The translations under genes and the position numbers were made by a program. Positions 53,701 to 60,767 of a DNA stretch of 64,000 nucleotides are shown here, in pieces. The stretch spans positions 38,003-102,002 of the forward strand of contig CAIYBN010000115.1 of NCBI GenBank assembly GCA_903924465.1. The letters run 5' to 3'. Within the stretch, counting starts at the first letter, position 1; each line of letters opens with the position of its first letter. The notes beneath the pieces are model-generated. The model was not told where the DNA came from and ran no database searches. It was given only the letters and a program-made list of their open reading frames with translations. The stretch comes from an uncultured Myxococcales bacterium. Its GTDB lineage: Bacteria; Myxococcota_A; UBA9042.

Positions 53701-55902
53701 CTTGGCCTGAACGATGACCGGCACTGCCGGCGCGACGACGTTGCCCAACGTGGCGGAAACGGTGACGTTGCCGGCGGCCCGCGCGCTGGCGAGACCGTGG
53801 CTGTCCGTGGCGTTCGAGATCGCCAGTTTGGCGGCGTCACTCGATGACCAACTCACCAACGAGGTCAAATCGACGATCGTGTTGTCGCTGTAGGTGCCCG
53901 AGGCCGTGTACTGGCGCGTCGCACCCAACTGAAGAGGCGCACCGGACGACGGTGAAATCGCCAAGCTCTGCAGGGTTGCAGGCGACACCGTCAGCGCCGC
54001 GAGCGCGGATTTGCCCTGGAACGTCGCCATGATCGTCGCAGTGCCGGCCGTGACAGCGGTCACCCGGCCATCAGAGGACACGGTTGCAACCGTCGGATCA
54101 GATGACTGCCAAGCGGCCGCAGAGGACAGATCGCTGGTCGAGCCATCGCTCAGGGTCGCGATGGACCGGAACGAAAACGCTGTACCTTTCGCCAGCGTTG
54201 TGCTGAGCGGGGACATGGCCAACGACGACACGACGGCTGGACCGATCGCGATCAGCGCGATATTCGACGTCACGCCCTGATACTTGGCGGTGATCTGCAC
54301 GGTGCCTTCCGTCAACGGCTTGGCATGGCCCTGCGCGTCGATGCTGACCACCGTCGCGTTCGAACTCTGCCAAGTGGCCTGCGTGGTCACGTTGCCGACG
54401 GACCCGTCGCTGAAGCTTGCTTGCGCCAGGAAGGAAAGGACGGGGCCGCCGTTGAAGGTGGTCGTCAGTGGCGGTGTGATTTGCACGCTGGTGACCACCG
54501 CATTGGTAACGGTCACCTTCGCGTTGCCGGTCGCGCCGGCGAAAGCCGCTTGAACCTTGCAACTGCCGACGTTCACGCCGACGGTATGTCCCAACGCATT
54601 GACGGTCGCGATGCTCACGTCTGTTGAGCTCCACGTCGCCTGGGTCGTCACGTCGAGCATCGTCTCGTCGCTCATGGTCGCGGTGGCCTGGAAGTTTTGC
54701 GCCTGGCCTTTCGCCAACTGGGTTTCGGCCGGCGTGACCGCGATCGAGCTGACAGTGGCAGCGGAAACGATCAGCGAGGCTGTTCCGTCCTTGCCGCCAA
54801 ATGCCGCGTGGATCGCCGTTGCCTTGCCGCCGACCACGCCCGTCGCCAGACCAGCCGCGCTGATGGTTCCAGTCGACGGATCAGACGAGGTCCACGTCGT
54901 TCCAGCGGTGACATCCGCCGTCGTGCCATCGTCATAGTTGCCCGTCGCGAGAAATGCCTGCGTGCCGCCAATGGTCACGGTCGCAACGGGAGGCGTCACC
55001 TGCACTGCGATCAGCTTCTTCGCCTTGACCTGAACGGTTGCGGAGGCGTCGACACCGGCAAGTCGCGCATTCACTTGCGCGGTTCCTTCCTTGATGCCGG
55101 TCACCTTACCTGACGCATCGACCGTCGCGATGTCGGTATTGATCGACGTCCACGTCGCCTGCGTCGTCACGTCGACGCGCGGGCCGATGTCGTAGATCGC
55201 ATAGGCGTTGACCTGCGCCGTACCGCCGACCGCGACGTACTGATTCGACGGCTCCAACACCAACGCGATCAGGTTGATCTGCGTGACCGTGACGGAGGCC
55301 TGGTCGCTCAACGCGCCGTACGTCACCGTGACAGTTGCCTGCCCGCCGCTCACCGCGGTCGCAATGCCGGTCGAGTCGACGGTCACGATGCTCGTGTCAC
55401 CGCTGGACCACGTGACCTTGGCGGAGATGTCGCCGGATGTCCCGTCGTCATACACAGCGGTTGCGTGCAGTTGTTGATGGCCGCCGATGGCGAGGTTGGA
55501 CGTCACCGGCGTCACATGCAAGGCGAACACCTGCTTGTCCTTGACCTGCACCGCCGCCGTGCCGAGGTGGCCAGCGAGCGTCGCCGTAATCGTCGCGGTC
55601 CCGACCTTGAGCATCGCCGCTTCGCCTTTGGCGTTCACGGTCGCAATCGTCTCGTCGCTGGACGCCCAGGTCGCATCGGTGACCACACCCGCGGTCTCTG
55701 TCCCGTCCGTCCACACTTCCTGGATGGCAAATGTCTGTTTGTCGCCGGGGTGCAACGTCGCCTGATCAGGCGTTAGCCGAATCGCGACCACATCGGTCGA
55801 TGAGCCCGTCGAACTGGTACCGCAGGACTGCAGTCCCAACGGCACGAGCAACGTCAGCGCCATGGTCAAACGGCGCAGGAATTGCTGATAGGATGGATAC
55901 AT
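47767..55902 (-). CDS. Giant lipoprotein of about 29 bacterial Ig-like (Big_2) repeats
   Basis: A single 8136-base gene encodes 2711 residues. The N-terminus is a lipoprotein signal with lipobox LGLQSC (Cys27). From about residue 38 the chain is made of roughly 90-residue Ig-like units with motifs such as DGTxxDVTxxATWxSSDxxIATV followed by GTATITATLAG-like strands. I count about 29 units; the last third is more divergent and has scattered cysteines. No catalytic or sorting domain is seen. Units 4-8 and 9-13 form a tandem duplicated block (listed separately). ATG 55902 follows TGGAGG. A surface stalk, adhesin or biofilm role is inferred from the fold family. Confidence 0.92.
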   Translation of the reverse strand: MYPSYQQFLRRLTMALTLLVPLGLQSCGTSSTGSSTDVVAIRLTPDQATLHPGDKQTFAIQEVWTDGTETAGVVTDATWASSDETIATVNAKGEAAMLKVGTATITATLAGHLGTAAVQVKDKQVFALHVTPVTSNLAIGGHQQLHATAVYDDGTSGDISAKVTWSSGDTSIVTVDSTGIATAVSGGQATVTVTYGALSDQASVTVTQINLIALVLEPSNQYVAVGGTAQVNAYAIYDIGPRVDVTTQATWTSINTDIATVDASGKVTGIKEGTAQVNARLAGVDASATVQVKAKKLIAVQVTPPVATVTIGGTQAFLATGNYDDGTTADVTAGTTWTSSDPSTGTISAAGLATGVVGGKATAIHAAFGGKDGTASLIVSAATVSSIAVTPAETQLAKGQAQNFQATATMSDETMLDVTTQATWSSTDVSIATVNALGHTVGVNVGSCKVQAAFAGATGNAKVTVTNAVVTSVQITPPLTTTFNGGPVLSFLAQASFSDGSVGNVTTQATWQSSNATVVSIDAQGHAKPLTEGTVQITAKYQGVTSNIALIAIGPAVVSSLAMSPLSTTLAKGTAFSFRSIATLSDGSTSDLSSAAAWQSSDPTVATVSSDGRVTAVTAGTATIMATFQGKSALAALTVSPATLQSLAISPSSGAPLQLGATRQYTASGTYSDNTIVDLTSLVSWSSSDAAKLAISNATDSHGLASARAAGNVTVSATLGNVVAPAVPVIVQAKSLVAIQVTPALATVAINGTQNFVAMANFDDGSNLDITHGATWSSGDNSAATIDSNGVAKGLVGGKAVLIQAQYQGKQGSASLFVSAATVASINLTPAQATLAKGQSQNFQATATMTDGTLTDVTSQATWTSTNSLLASVDKVGHVVGVGVGSVDITAAFGGKLGGAAVNVTDAIVTGVQVTPGAATSFIGGPATAFTAKASFSDLTSADVTAQATWASSNAAIASINNLGKATSLMTGTVQITATYQGMASAPAMLAVGPAVVTSLEVLPAAVTIAKGTNQAFTALATLSDGSKVDLSSSVSWQSSNIGLATITSAGMATGLMPGAVTLTANFDGKYAASTLTVSPATLTSLDIVPALSSPLPLNATRPYVAIGTYSDKTTQDVTAQVIWMTSNAGQLAVSNANGSHGIVTALAEGTVTLWCSAGNVVAPPVQIKINSGVTLSSITLWPSSATLVAGQALQFVATGHYTDGSAFDVTTSTIWDVTDGNGANIAGFASVSNGLVAALQSTANVPGGLVRIKAHVGSVSTFAPLTIKASVITGMTVVCDAPLSCLPSGIGYRVGCSAIANFDDNTTGDVTTTATWSSSATAIATTPVLADGRAWTTIVGTGSAVMTAAQGGKTSATSAASTVNGATLTLNAITVSPPATSRAKGFTQQYQASGLFSGGGCEPSTRDLTRLVTWSSSIPAVAPISNAPGSKGLATASTPGTTTIAAMLGLVSGSAQLVVTNACLQQVRIEQVNPIWPTLVQVPLSVVGYYSDAPQTPVPILPGSLGAWSSSNVNPATWMLSIGTTAPGALTFTVLTGACSQAVSDLTTVSLDSAALPTALALAPANAQITKGGYQDFAATATYELYGSFNVSAYAGWSVAPQLGLSWGQQAAGLLERFQHQGTTSGVTAVAAAYKNRTATSNLIVSGSTVTKVEIIETQPTLPQLGVPVGLNLRFRARVTWSDGSYADNPSGLSFFSSNPAKLAFQGNNLAATLAPSAGIDPTVTATYGDSSSVPLAVKISTATLIDLQFSTPSGGSMPRNAMMPLTITGLYSDGSSFDVSALVTAGSGNAAVVQVAIAATGVTLTSFSTTTTQPVKITFMKDSISRNFFISVTGACLAALNLTPAVGSMAIGQQVDFIAKATDTGGSDLNVSQMSGVAWSDSNSILLNLGNVAGPARRYRALAKGTTALTASFTSQGVCAGGVITNHTLTTTATVDVTDATPVSVQILPQPTFGQTARRVPLGQAVRFRAMATLTDGQVVDVSSGSGTTWSTQKPAFATVSNDGMLYAQGVGLTILTATTSNGKTTDLLIDVQNCGAPSVTLATASSGKLPLGSTRMYTVTASYGASATCSASSSERSFDVTSSAQFASSDTSIVTMSNGGDQAGKALALGAGTVQISANYLGVLSNALSLTTVAVSLEHLFISAPSSTYKNGQFDITVTAQYTDGGSGHWMMAPPAVVWNIFNPAVISIDRGTLTGLTQGTTQYFAQAGPIVSNILPVQISAACVQSVQVTVPAGNVTWPTGVPFTMNAACTTSDSSVLLCRPDYSSIDPDHVIDEAASFQQSGFGHVAFGATAGKTATLRATIPQSHGGCAGSPVQSSAVVTVGSAVLASLDLAPNAVSVARGLNATFTATGNYAAGTGAGAYDLTSLAMYVSNNPAIGFAANDGAGTVHAGSLDGTALISVIYAGVTSQFATLTVSGKAPTAIYVLSEPNLVNGPASSATYPIGGYRLQLSAVAFYSDGTYGDVSPSVTWSLKTPILADAAIDSNGMYATSSVAGDQVVVATLDTLSREFTVHNVAGTLVNITVTNTSGGAPATTVPKGLTEQYMATFKLSGSTQAGPYWSGSNFAWSTADNTLASVAIGGTYHQVAVFHALDLGTTSLSAQVGVSTSGPLAVKITDTVPVGLACQPDSTSVTAGSRIQLRAIATMADASTNDVSASVDWNHPVTTLLSIDPVGLATALMAGDVAMKPQLGGLISANACAVTVTLP
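52378..55014 (-). repeat. Tandem duplication of a five-unit, ~440-residue block inside the giant lipoprotein
   Basis: Block A (residues 297-735, 55014-53698) and block B (736-1175, 53697-52378) match unit by unit with lengths of 439 and 440. Paired strings include LIAVQVTPPVATV / LVAIQVTPALATV, LAKGQAQNFQATATM / LAKGQSQNFQATATM, and GPAVVSSL / GPAVVTSL. Both blocks end in an NVVAP segment. The DNA has diverged, so the event is not recent. Confidence 0.8.
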
Positions 55903-56361
55903 AGTGGCCTCCAGAGCAAAAGACGACGACACCACCGATGCCCAGACCTGAGCATCCGCGAGTTCACCATCAAACGCCGCTCATCGCGGTGCACGCCGGG
56001 CGTATTGCAAAGCGCGTGCCGGGGAGTCGCGTGTTGCAAAAAGATCTAGGAATTTCGCGTGCGTGTGTTGGTTTTCGGACGCTGTCAGGAGGGCCGCCAC
56101 GGCACGCGCGTGGGGAATCCGCCCCAGTCGCGCGAGCAAATTCTCGCGGCTACCGTGCGTGCGGAGCGGTCCGGGTCGTCGATGCGGATTTGCCCCGGAC
56201 GTCCGCGGAGGATTCCCCAATTTCAGCCCACTCGGTCTGCGCGCCGTCAAGAATTGTGTTTTCCAATCCGGGCTTGGCGGAAGTTCGAAAACTGGCACGA
56301 ATCGTGAATAGGTGTCCTGGTCGTGGGCAGTACGCGACGGCAAGCGCCGAAGGAGGCGGTG
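55903..56361. other. Gene-free region between the giant lipoprotein and the nucleotidyltransferase
   Basis: These 459 bases hold no gene I can support; open frames on both strands lack any family sequence or ribosome-binding site. The region contains the candidate structured RNA at 56111-56219, a weaker GTTTTC/GAAAAC stem (56258-56263 with 56287-56292), and the AAGGAGGCGG ribosome-binding site before 56362. No convincing sigma-70 promoter pair was found. Confidence 0.5.
56111..56219 (+). promoter_or_regulatory. Candidate three-way-junction structured RNA upstream of the nucleotidyltransferase gene
   Basis: P1 is a perfect 10-bp pairing, TGGGGAATCC (56111-56120) with GGATTCCCCA (56210-56219). 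Inside are P2, CGCGAG (56131-56136) with CTCGCG (56143-56148), and P3, GCGGA (56161-56165) with TCCGC (56202-56206), continued by GTCCGGG (56169-56175) with CCCGGAC (56194-56200). It ends 143 bases before the start codon. No known riboswitch consensus was recognised. In GC-rich DNA such pairings can arise by chance. Confidence 0.4.
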
Positions 56362-57336
56362 ATGGACAACTTGAACCCGCAGTTCGGAAGCTCCCAGAAT
56401 CTGTGGGCCGTTGTGCTTGCTGGCGGCTGCGGAACCCGGTTGGCGGAGGCGACGCGCGGGACCGATGGCGTTGTGGTGCCCAAACAGTACTGCACGTTCT
56501 GGGGGCAGCGCTCCTTGCTGGAGGCGACGCTCGACCGGCTGGAACCGGAAATCGCGCCAGAACACACCGTTGTGGTCGTTGCGGCCGAGCATCGGAAGTA
56601 CTGGAGCCAGCGTCGGCACCAAGTACCTGCGGCGAACTTCCTGGAAGAGCCGACCAATCGGGGAACAGCCATGGCGGTCCTGCTGGCGCTGCTGTTCATC
56701 CGCCGTGTCGACCGCGATGCCGTGGTCATCGTGGTTCCAGCGGATCACGGCGTGCGGGATGAGCAGGTCTTTCAGCTCGCGCTGCGGCGCTGTCTGGAAG
56801 AAGCCAGGCAAGGCTGCGTCATCGTCCTGGGGATGCAGCCGGATAGCCAGGACGACGGCTATGGGTGGATCGTGCCAGGCGAATCCCTGCGTCGCGATGG
56901 ACACTTGCGCAGCGTGGCGCGGTTCATTGAGAAGCCGACGGCGGAAGCCGCTGAGTCGATGCGCACATCTGGCGCGCTGTGGTCGAGCTTTGTTCTCGCC
57001 GGTCGTCTGGGTGCTCTGCTGGCGCTGATCGCGCGCGCGCGTCCGGGGCTCTTTGGCGTCGCGGCTACGCATCTGAGCTGCACGCCAGACTGGGAGCCTG
57101 AACAGCTCGCGAATCTCTACTCAGTGATTCCCAAAGTCGATTTGTCCCGCGATGTCCTGCAAACCGTGCCGGATTGGCTTTGGGTGGCGCCGGTGGAGCC
57201 ATGTGGCTGGACCGATCTGGGCACGCCGGAGCGGTTGCGGCACTTCTTGAATGGACCACACGCGACATCGAGCCCGGCGCGCCGGCCAGACGTCACCCCA
57301 CGCAGCCGGCCCACGCCATCGGCGATCGCCCTGTGA
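56362..57336 (+). CDS. Mannose-1-phosphate guanylyltransferase-like nucleotidyltransferase
   Basis: The 324-residue protein has the sugar-nucleotidyltransferase motif VVLAGGCGTRL, then VVVPKQYCTFWGQRSLLEAT, the VPADHGV loop and FIEKPTAEAA. This order matches ManC/Mpg enzymes making GDP-mannose from mannose-1-phosphate and GTP. The C-terminal isomerase domain of bifunctional ManC is absent, and the tail is Pro/Arg-rich. ATG 56362 is preceded by the strongest ribosome-binding site in the region, AAGGAGGCGG. Its stop is two bases from the convergent kinase stop. It may feed surface glycan synthesis. Confidence 0.85.
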   Translation: MDNLNPQFGSSQNLWAVVLAGGCGTRLAEATRGTDGVVVPKQYCTFWGQRSLLEATLDRLEPEIAPEHTVVVVAAEHRKYWSQRRHQVPAANFLEEPTNRGTAMAVLLALLFIRRVDRDAVVIVVPADHGVRDEQVFQLALRRCLEEARQGCVIVLGMQPDSQDDGYGWIVPGESLRRDGHLRSVARFIEKPTAEAAESMRTSGALWSSFVLAGRLGALLALIARARPGLFGVAATHLSCTPDWEPEQLANLYSVIPKVDLSRDVLQTVPDWLWVAPVEPCGWTDLGTPERLRHFLNGPHATSSPARRPDVTPRSRPTPSAIAL

Positions 57337-57338
57337 AC

Positions 57339-58781
57339 CTATCCAAGCGGAAACTGCAGGTGCACGACCGTCCCGCCGCTCTCCGGGCAATCGACGCCAA
57401 TCGTCCCGCCGTGTTGTTCGACGATGCGTTTCACGATGGGCAAGCCCAAGCCGGTGCCACGCGGTTTCGTCGTGAAGAACGGCTCAAAGATGCGGGCGCG
57501 CACCGAGGCATCGATCCCGGGGCCGTCGTCGCGCACCTCCAGCCGGCAGCAGGGATCGGCGTCCGCGACCACGAGTTGGATGCGTCCCTTGCCTTCGGCC
57601 GCCTGAGCCGCGTTGAGCGCCAAGTTGAGGACTGCGCCGCCAATGAGATTGGCGTCGACCGTGCAGACCTTGTCCTGACCTTCGACCTGGACGTCCACGC
57701 CAGCAAATCGCGGATCGGCCCGGGTCGATTCTGCCACTTCTTCCAGCAGCAAACGCACGTTGGTCGGGGCCTTGTGAACGGCGCGCGGCCGCGCGTAGAG
57801 CAGCAGGTCGCTCAAAGAGGCATTGAGCTGGTCAATTCGCGCCAGCACGTCGCCGACGATCATCCGCTCCTCGGATTCCGCCACCATCCGTCCGCGCAGG
57901 ACTTGCAGCGCGCCCATGACGCCTGCCAGCGGGTTGCGCACCTCGTGGGCGACGACCGACGCCATCGCGCCCAAACGCGCGAGCGAAGCCTGTTCCAGCA
58001 GTTGCTCCTCGGCCAATTTGCGGGCCGTGATGTCGCTGCGAATCGCCACGTACTGCTTGGGCTTGTCGTGGGTGTCGAACAGCGGCACGATCGTCGTGTC
58101 CGCCCACCAGAACTCGCCATCCTTGGTGCGATTGCGCACCTCACCGCGCCACGTGCCGCCATGGCCGATGGTTTGCCACAGCGAATGGAACATGGACTTG
58201 GGATGCAGTCCCGAGTTGACGATGCGGTGGTCCTGGCCGATCAGCTCCTGGCGCGCGTAGCCGCTGATTTGGCAGAACTTGTCGTTGACGTAGACGATCT
58301 TGCCGTGCAAATCCGAGATGGAGGCGATGTTGGCCTGATCCATCGCCAATTGCATGTCGCGCAACTCGTGCAGCGAATTCTCCAGCTTTTCTTCGGTCCG
58401 CGAGTTGCGCGCGTGAATCGCCGCTGCGATCGCCTCTTCCTGGCGCAGCCGGTCCTTGAACCTGGTGAAGTACTGAACCAACCCGGCCGTGCCGATCGTC
58501 GCGAGGACGGTCATCACGCGATTGAGAAAATCGACCGTGGGCAGGATTTCATCGCGCGGCACGTAGTGCCCGGCGACGGTCAGCGACGCCGCAAGTCCCG
58601 CGACGATCCAAGGCATTCGGCGGTCCTTCGCGTTGGCTGTGAGAAGGACGGCGGTCGGGTAGAGCAGCGCCGGGGTGACCAGCGTCGCATGCAACGAATC
58701 GGCAACAAACACGGTGCTCATTGTCACGATCGGCAGAGCCAAGGGCAGGAGTTTCTGATGCAACGGAGAGGAGTCCGGCAT
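57339..58781 (-). CDS. Membrane PAS-domain sensor histidine kinase
   Basis: Four hydrophobic helices (about residues 10-105) form the membrane sensor part. A short coiled coil and a PAS domain follow (ASISDLHGKIVYVNDKFCQI, SGYARQELIGQD). The transmitter has the H-box RLGAMASVVAHEVRNPLAGV with His279, the N-box LNLALNAAQA, DDGPGI and EPFFTTKPRGTGLGLPIVKR. The short H-box style fits NtrB-like kinases, which usually partner NtrC-type regulators, such as the one downstream. ATG 58781 has GAGTGA nearby. It is divergent from the receiver gene. Confidence 0.92.
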   Translation of the reverse strand: MPDSSPLHQKLLPLALPIVTMSTVFVADSLHATLVTPALLYPTAVLLTANAKDRRMPWIVAGLAASLTVAGHYVPRDEILPTVDFLNRVMTVLATIGTAGLVQYFTRFKDRLRQEEAIAAAIHARNSRTEEKLENSLHELRDMQLAMDQANIASISDLHGKIVYVNDKFCQISGYARQELIGQDHRIVNSGLHPKSMFHSLWQTIGHGGTWRGEVRNRTKDGEFWWADTTIVPLFDTHDKPKQYVAIRSDITARKLAEEQLLEQASLARLGAMASVVAHEVRNPLAGVMGALQVLRGRMVAESEERMIVGDVLARIDQLNASLSDLLLYARPRAVHKAPTNVRLLLEEVAESTRADPRFAGVDVQVEGQDKVCTVDANLIGGAVLNLALNAAQAAEGKGRIQLVVADADPCCRLEVRDDGPGIDASVRARIFEPFFTTKPRGTGLGLPIVKRIVEQHGGTIGVDCPESGGTVVHLQFPLG

Positions 58782-58827
58782 GTTCACTCGTCGCGACCGC
58801 GGCATGGCGGCGTGGGCGAGCCGCATT

Positions 58828-58852
58828 TGACACCTGCGCATTGGGTATGTCA
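58828..58852. promoter_or_regulatory. Inverted repeat in the divergent two-component promoter region
   Basis: TGACA (58828-58832) and TGTCA (58848-58852) are inverted about a 15-base centre in the 105-base gap between the kinase and receiver starts. TTGACA at 58827-58832 could be a -35 box for the receiver operon. A shared operator is a reasonable guess only. Confidence 0.3.
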
Positions 58853-58886
58853 CTTGTCGCGCGGTGATGGAGGTCACCGTTCTGTC

Positions 58887-59294
58887 ATGGCCCCGGAATC
58901 TCACCCAGCCAAGCAGCCTCCTGTGCCGAACACCGCCGGACGGACCGTGCTCATCGTGGACGACGAGTTCCTGATCCGCTGGTCTCTGCGTTCGCGTCTG
59001 GCGGACGCAGGCTTTGCCGTCGTCGAAGCGCCCGATCTGAAGTCGGCCCGCGTCGCGCTGCGGGAGCCGGTTGACGTCGTCCTGCTGGATCTCCGACTGC
59101 CCGACGGGGACGGCATGCATTTCCTCGACGAGTGCCGCGCGCGCAGGCCGAACCTGCCGATCATCGTGATGACGGCGCACGGGACGGAGGAGACGAAGGC
59201 CGATGCAATGTGGCGTGGGGCATTCGCGCTGGTCCACAAGCCATTCGATCTGGATCAAGTGGTGAGGCTCGCGCAAACTGCCATATCGTCCTAG
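58887..59294 (+). CDS. Stand-alone response-regulator receiver domain
   Basis: The 135-residue protein is a complete CheY-like receiver with no output domain: acidic pair TVLIVDDEFLIRWSLRSRL, phospho-acceptor in VVLLDLRLPDGDG, Thr in IIVMTAHGTEE and the Lys in LVHKPFDL. A Pro-rich N-terminal lead of about 20 residues precedes it. It is closely similar to the receiver of the next gene, suggesting duplication. It may act as a phosphate sink or relay between the divergent kinase and the NtrC-type regulator. The ribosome-binding site GGAGG is 13 bases from ATG 58887, a little far. Confidence 0.85.
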   Translation: MAPESHPAKQPPVPNTAGRTVLIVDDEFLIRWSLRSRLADAGFAVVEAPDLKSARVALREPVDVVLLDLRLPDGDGMHFLDECRARRPNLPIIVMTAHGTEETKADAMWRGAFALVHKPFDLDQVVRLAQTAISS

Positions 59295-59313
59295 ACTCGT
59301 GAGGGGGCGGGAG

Positions 59314-60699
59314 ATGGTGGGAAATGCAATGAACGGCGCAAAGATTCTGGTGGTCGATGACGAGCGGCTGATTCGGTGGTCCATTCGCGAGCATCTCGCG
59401 GCCGATGGATTTGAGGTTGTGGAGGCAGCGACGCTCGCGGAAGCGATGAGCCAAGTGCACAACGGCGTCGATCTCGTGCTGCTGGACAACCGTCTGCCCG
59501 ACGGCTCCGGACTGGCGGCGCTGCCGGCGTTGCGCCTCGCCGCACCGGATACGATTGTGATCATGCTGACGGCGACCAACAGCGTGGAGGCTGCGGTCGA
59601 AGCGATGAAAGCGGGGGCGTGGCACTATTTGACCAAGCCAGTGAACTTGGATGAACTGGCGATCAAGATCCATCACGCCCTGGAGACGGCTCATCTCCGA
59701 CGTGAAGTCAAGACGTTGCGGGAAGTTGTGACGGCGCCGTGGGGTGAGGAGACGATCGTCGGACAGTCGGCGACGATCCAGGAGGTGCGCCGGTTGCTGG
59801 GCAAGATCGCGCGGACGCCGGGCTCGACGGTGCTGCTGACGGGCGAGAGCGGAACGGGCAAGGATCTGGCCGCCAAGGTCGTGCACTACAACAGCGCGCG
59901 CGCCACGAAACCGTTCATGAATATCACGTGCTCCGCGTTGCAGGAGACGCTGCTCGAAAGCGAGCTTTTTGGCCACGAGAAGGGCGCGTTTACCGATGCG
60001 CGGACGCAGAAGCGGGGCCTGCTGGAATTGGCCGCTGGCGGCAGCGTGTTTCTGGACGAAATTGGCGAGATGTCTCTCGGGCTGCAATCCAAGATCCTCA
60101 GGTTTCTGGAGGAGAAGACGTTCAAGCGGGTGGGTGGCGCGCAGGACGTGTCGATCGACGTGCGGATTATCGCCGCGACCAACCGCGATCTGCAGGCCGA
60201 CGTGGCGGCGGGGCGCTTCCGCGAGGATCTGTTCTACCGACTGCGGGTCCTGCCCGTGGAATTGCCGCCGTTGCGCGAGCGGCAAGGCGACGTGCCGGTG
60301 CTGGTTGATTTCTTCCTGAAGCGCTTTGCCCAGGAATTCAAGAAGCCGGTGCGGCGCGTGGCCGATCGCGCGATGCAGGCGTTGGCGCGGCAGGCGTGGC
60401 CGGGCAACGTGCGGGAACTGCGCAACGCGGTGGAACGCGCAGTCCTGCTCGCAGACACCGAGGAACTGACGCAGAGTGATTTTCTGCTCTCGCCCGCCCG
60501 CGCGACCCAGCCGCAGTCCCAGGCGTTTGTGCTCCCGGATGAAGGGCTCGACATGGACCAGCTGCAGGACGAGTTGGTGCGACAGGCGCTGGCGCGTTCG
60601 GCGGGCAACCAGACGCGGGCGGCGCAGTTGTTGGGCTTGTCGCGGGATCAGATTCGCTACCGGCTGGAACGGATGGCGGCGCCGATCGCGAACGGCTGA
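59314..60699 (+). CDS. NtrC-family sigma-54-dependent response regulator
   Basis: Receiver domain: Asp58 in LVLLDNRLPDGSG and Lys in YLTKPVNLDEL. AAA+ domain: Walker A GESGTGKD (177-184), the sigma-54 contact loop EKGAFTDA (222-229) and Walker B SVFLDEIGEM. The C-terminal Fis-type helix-turn-helix is GNQTRAAQLLGLSRDQIRYR. The contact loop reads GAFTDA where GAFTGA is canonical. Starts are possible at GTG 59299, ATG 59314 and ATG 59329; I use 59314, which follows GCGGGAG, for 461 residues. It lies 19 bases after the stand-alone receiver and probably shares its transcript. Confidence 0.92.
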   Translation: MVGNAMNGAKILVVDDERLIRWSIREHLAADGFEVVEAATLAEAMSQVHNGVDLVLLDNRLPDGSGLAALPALRLAAPDTIVIMLTATNSVEAAVEAMKAGAWHYLTKPVNLDELAIKIHHALETAHLRREVKTLREVVTAPWGEETIVGQSATIQEVRRLLGKIARTPGSTVLLTGESGTGKDLAAKVVHYNSARATKPFMNITCSALQETLLESELFGHEKGAFTDARTQKRGLLELAAGGSVFLDEIGEMSLGLQSKILRFLEEKTFKRVGGAQDVSIDVRIIAATNRDLQADVAAGRFREDLFYRLRVLPVELPPLRERQGDVPVLVDFFLKRFAQEFKKPVRRVADRAMQALARQAWPGNVRELRNAVERAVLLADTEELTQSDFLLSPARATQPQSQAFVLPDEGLDMDQLQDELVRQALARSAGNQTRAAQLLGLSRDQIRYRLERMAAPIANG

Positions 60700-60767
60700 A
60701 TCCGCGGCGAACGTCTCGCGCGCCCGCACGCTTGCGCCTGTCGCGCATTTGTGCTCCGTTACGGCCG

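Noticed and set aside
52135..53847. 570-codon plus-strand frame opposite the giant lipoprotein
   Set aside because: It is an Arg/His-rich shadow of the repeat-coding strand with no family features.
56293..56309. Sigma-54-like site TGGCAC-N5-GTGAA ahead of the nucleotidyltransferase gene
   Set aside because: The -24 half is good, but the -12 half lacks the required GC at the right distance, so I do not call it a promoter.
55938..56762. 274-codon plus-strand frame before and over the nucleotidyltransferase gene
   Set aside because: Its second half overlaps the true gene in another frame, and its first half has no ribosome-binding site or recognisable sequence.
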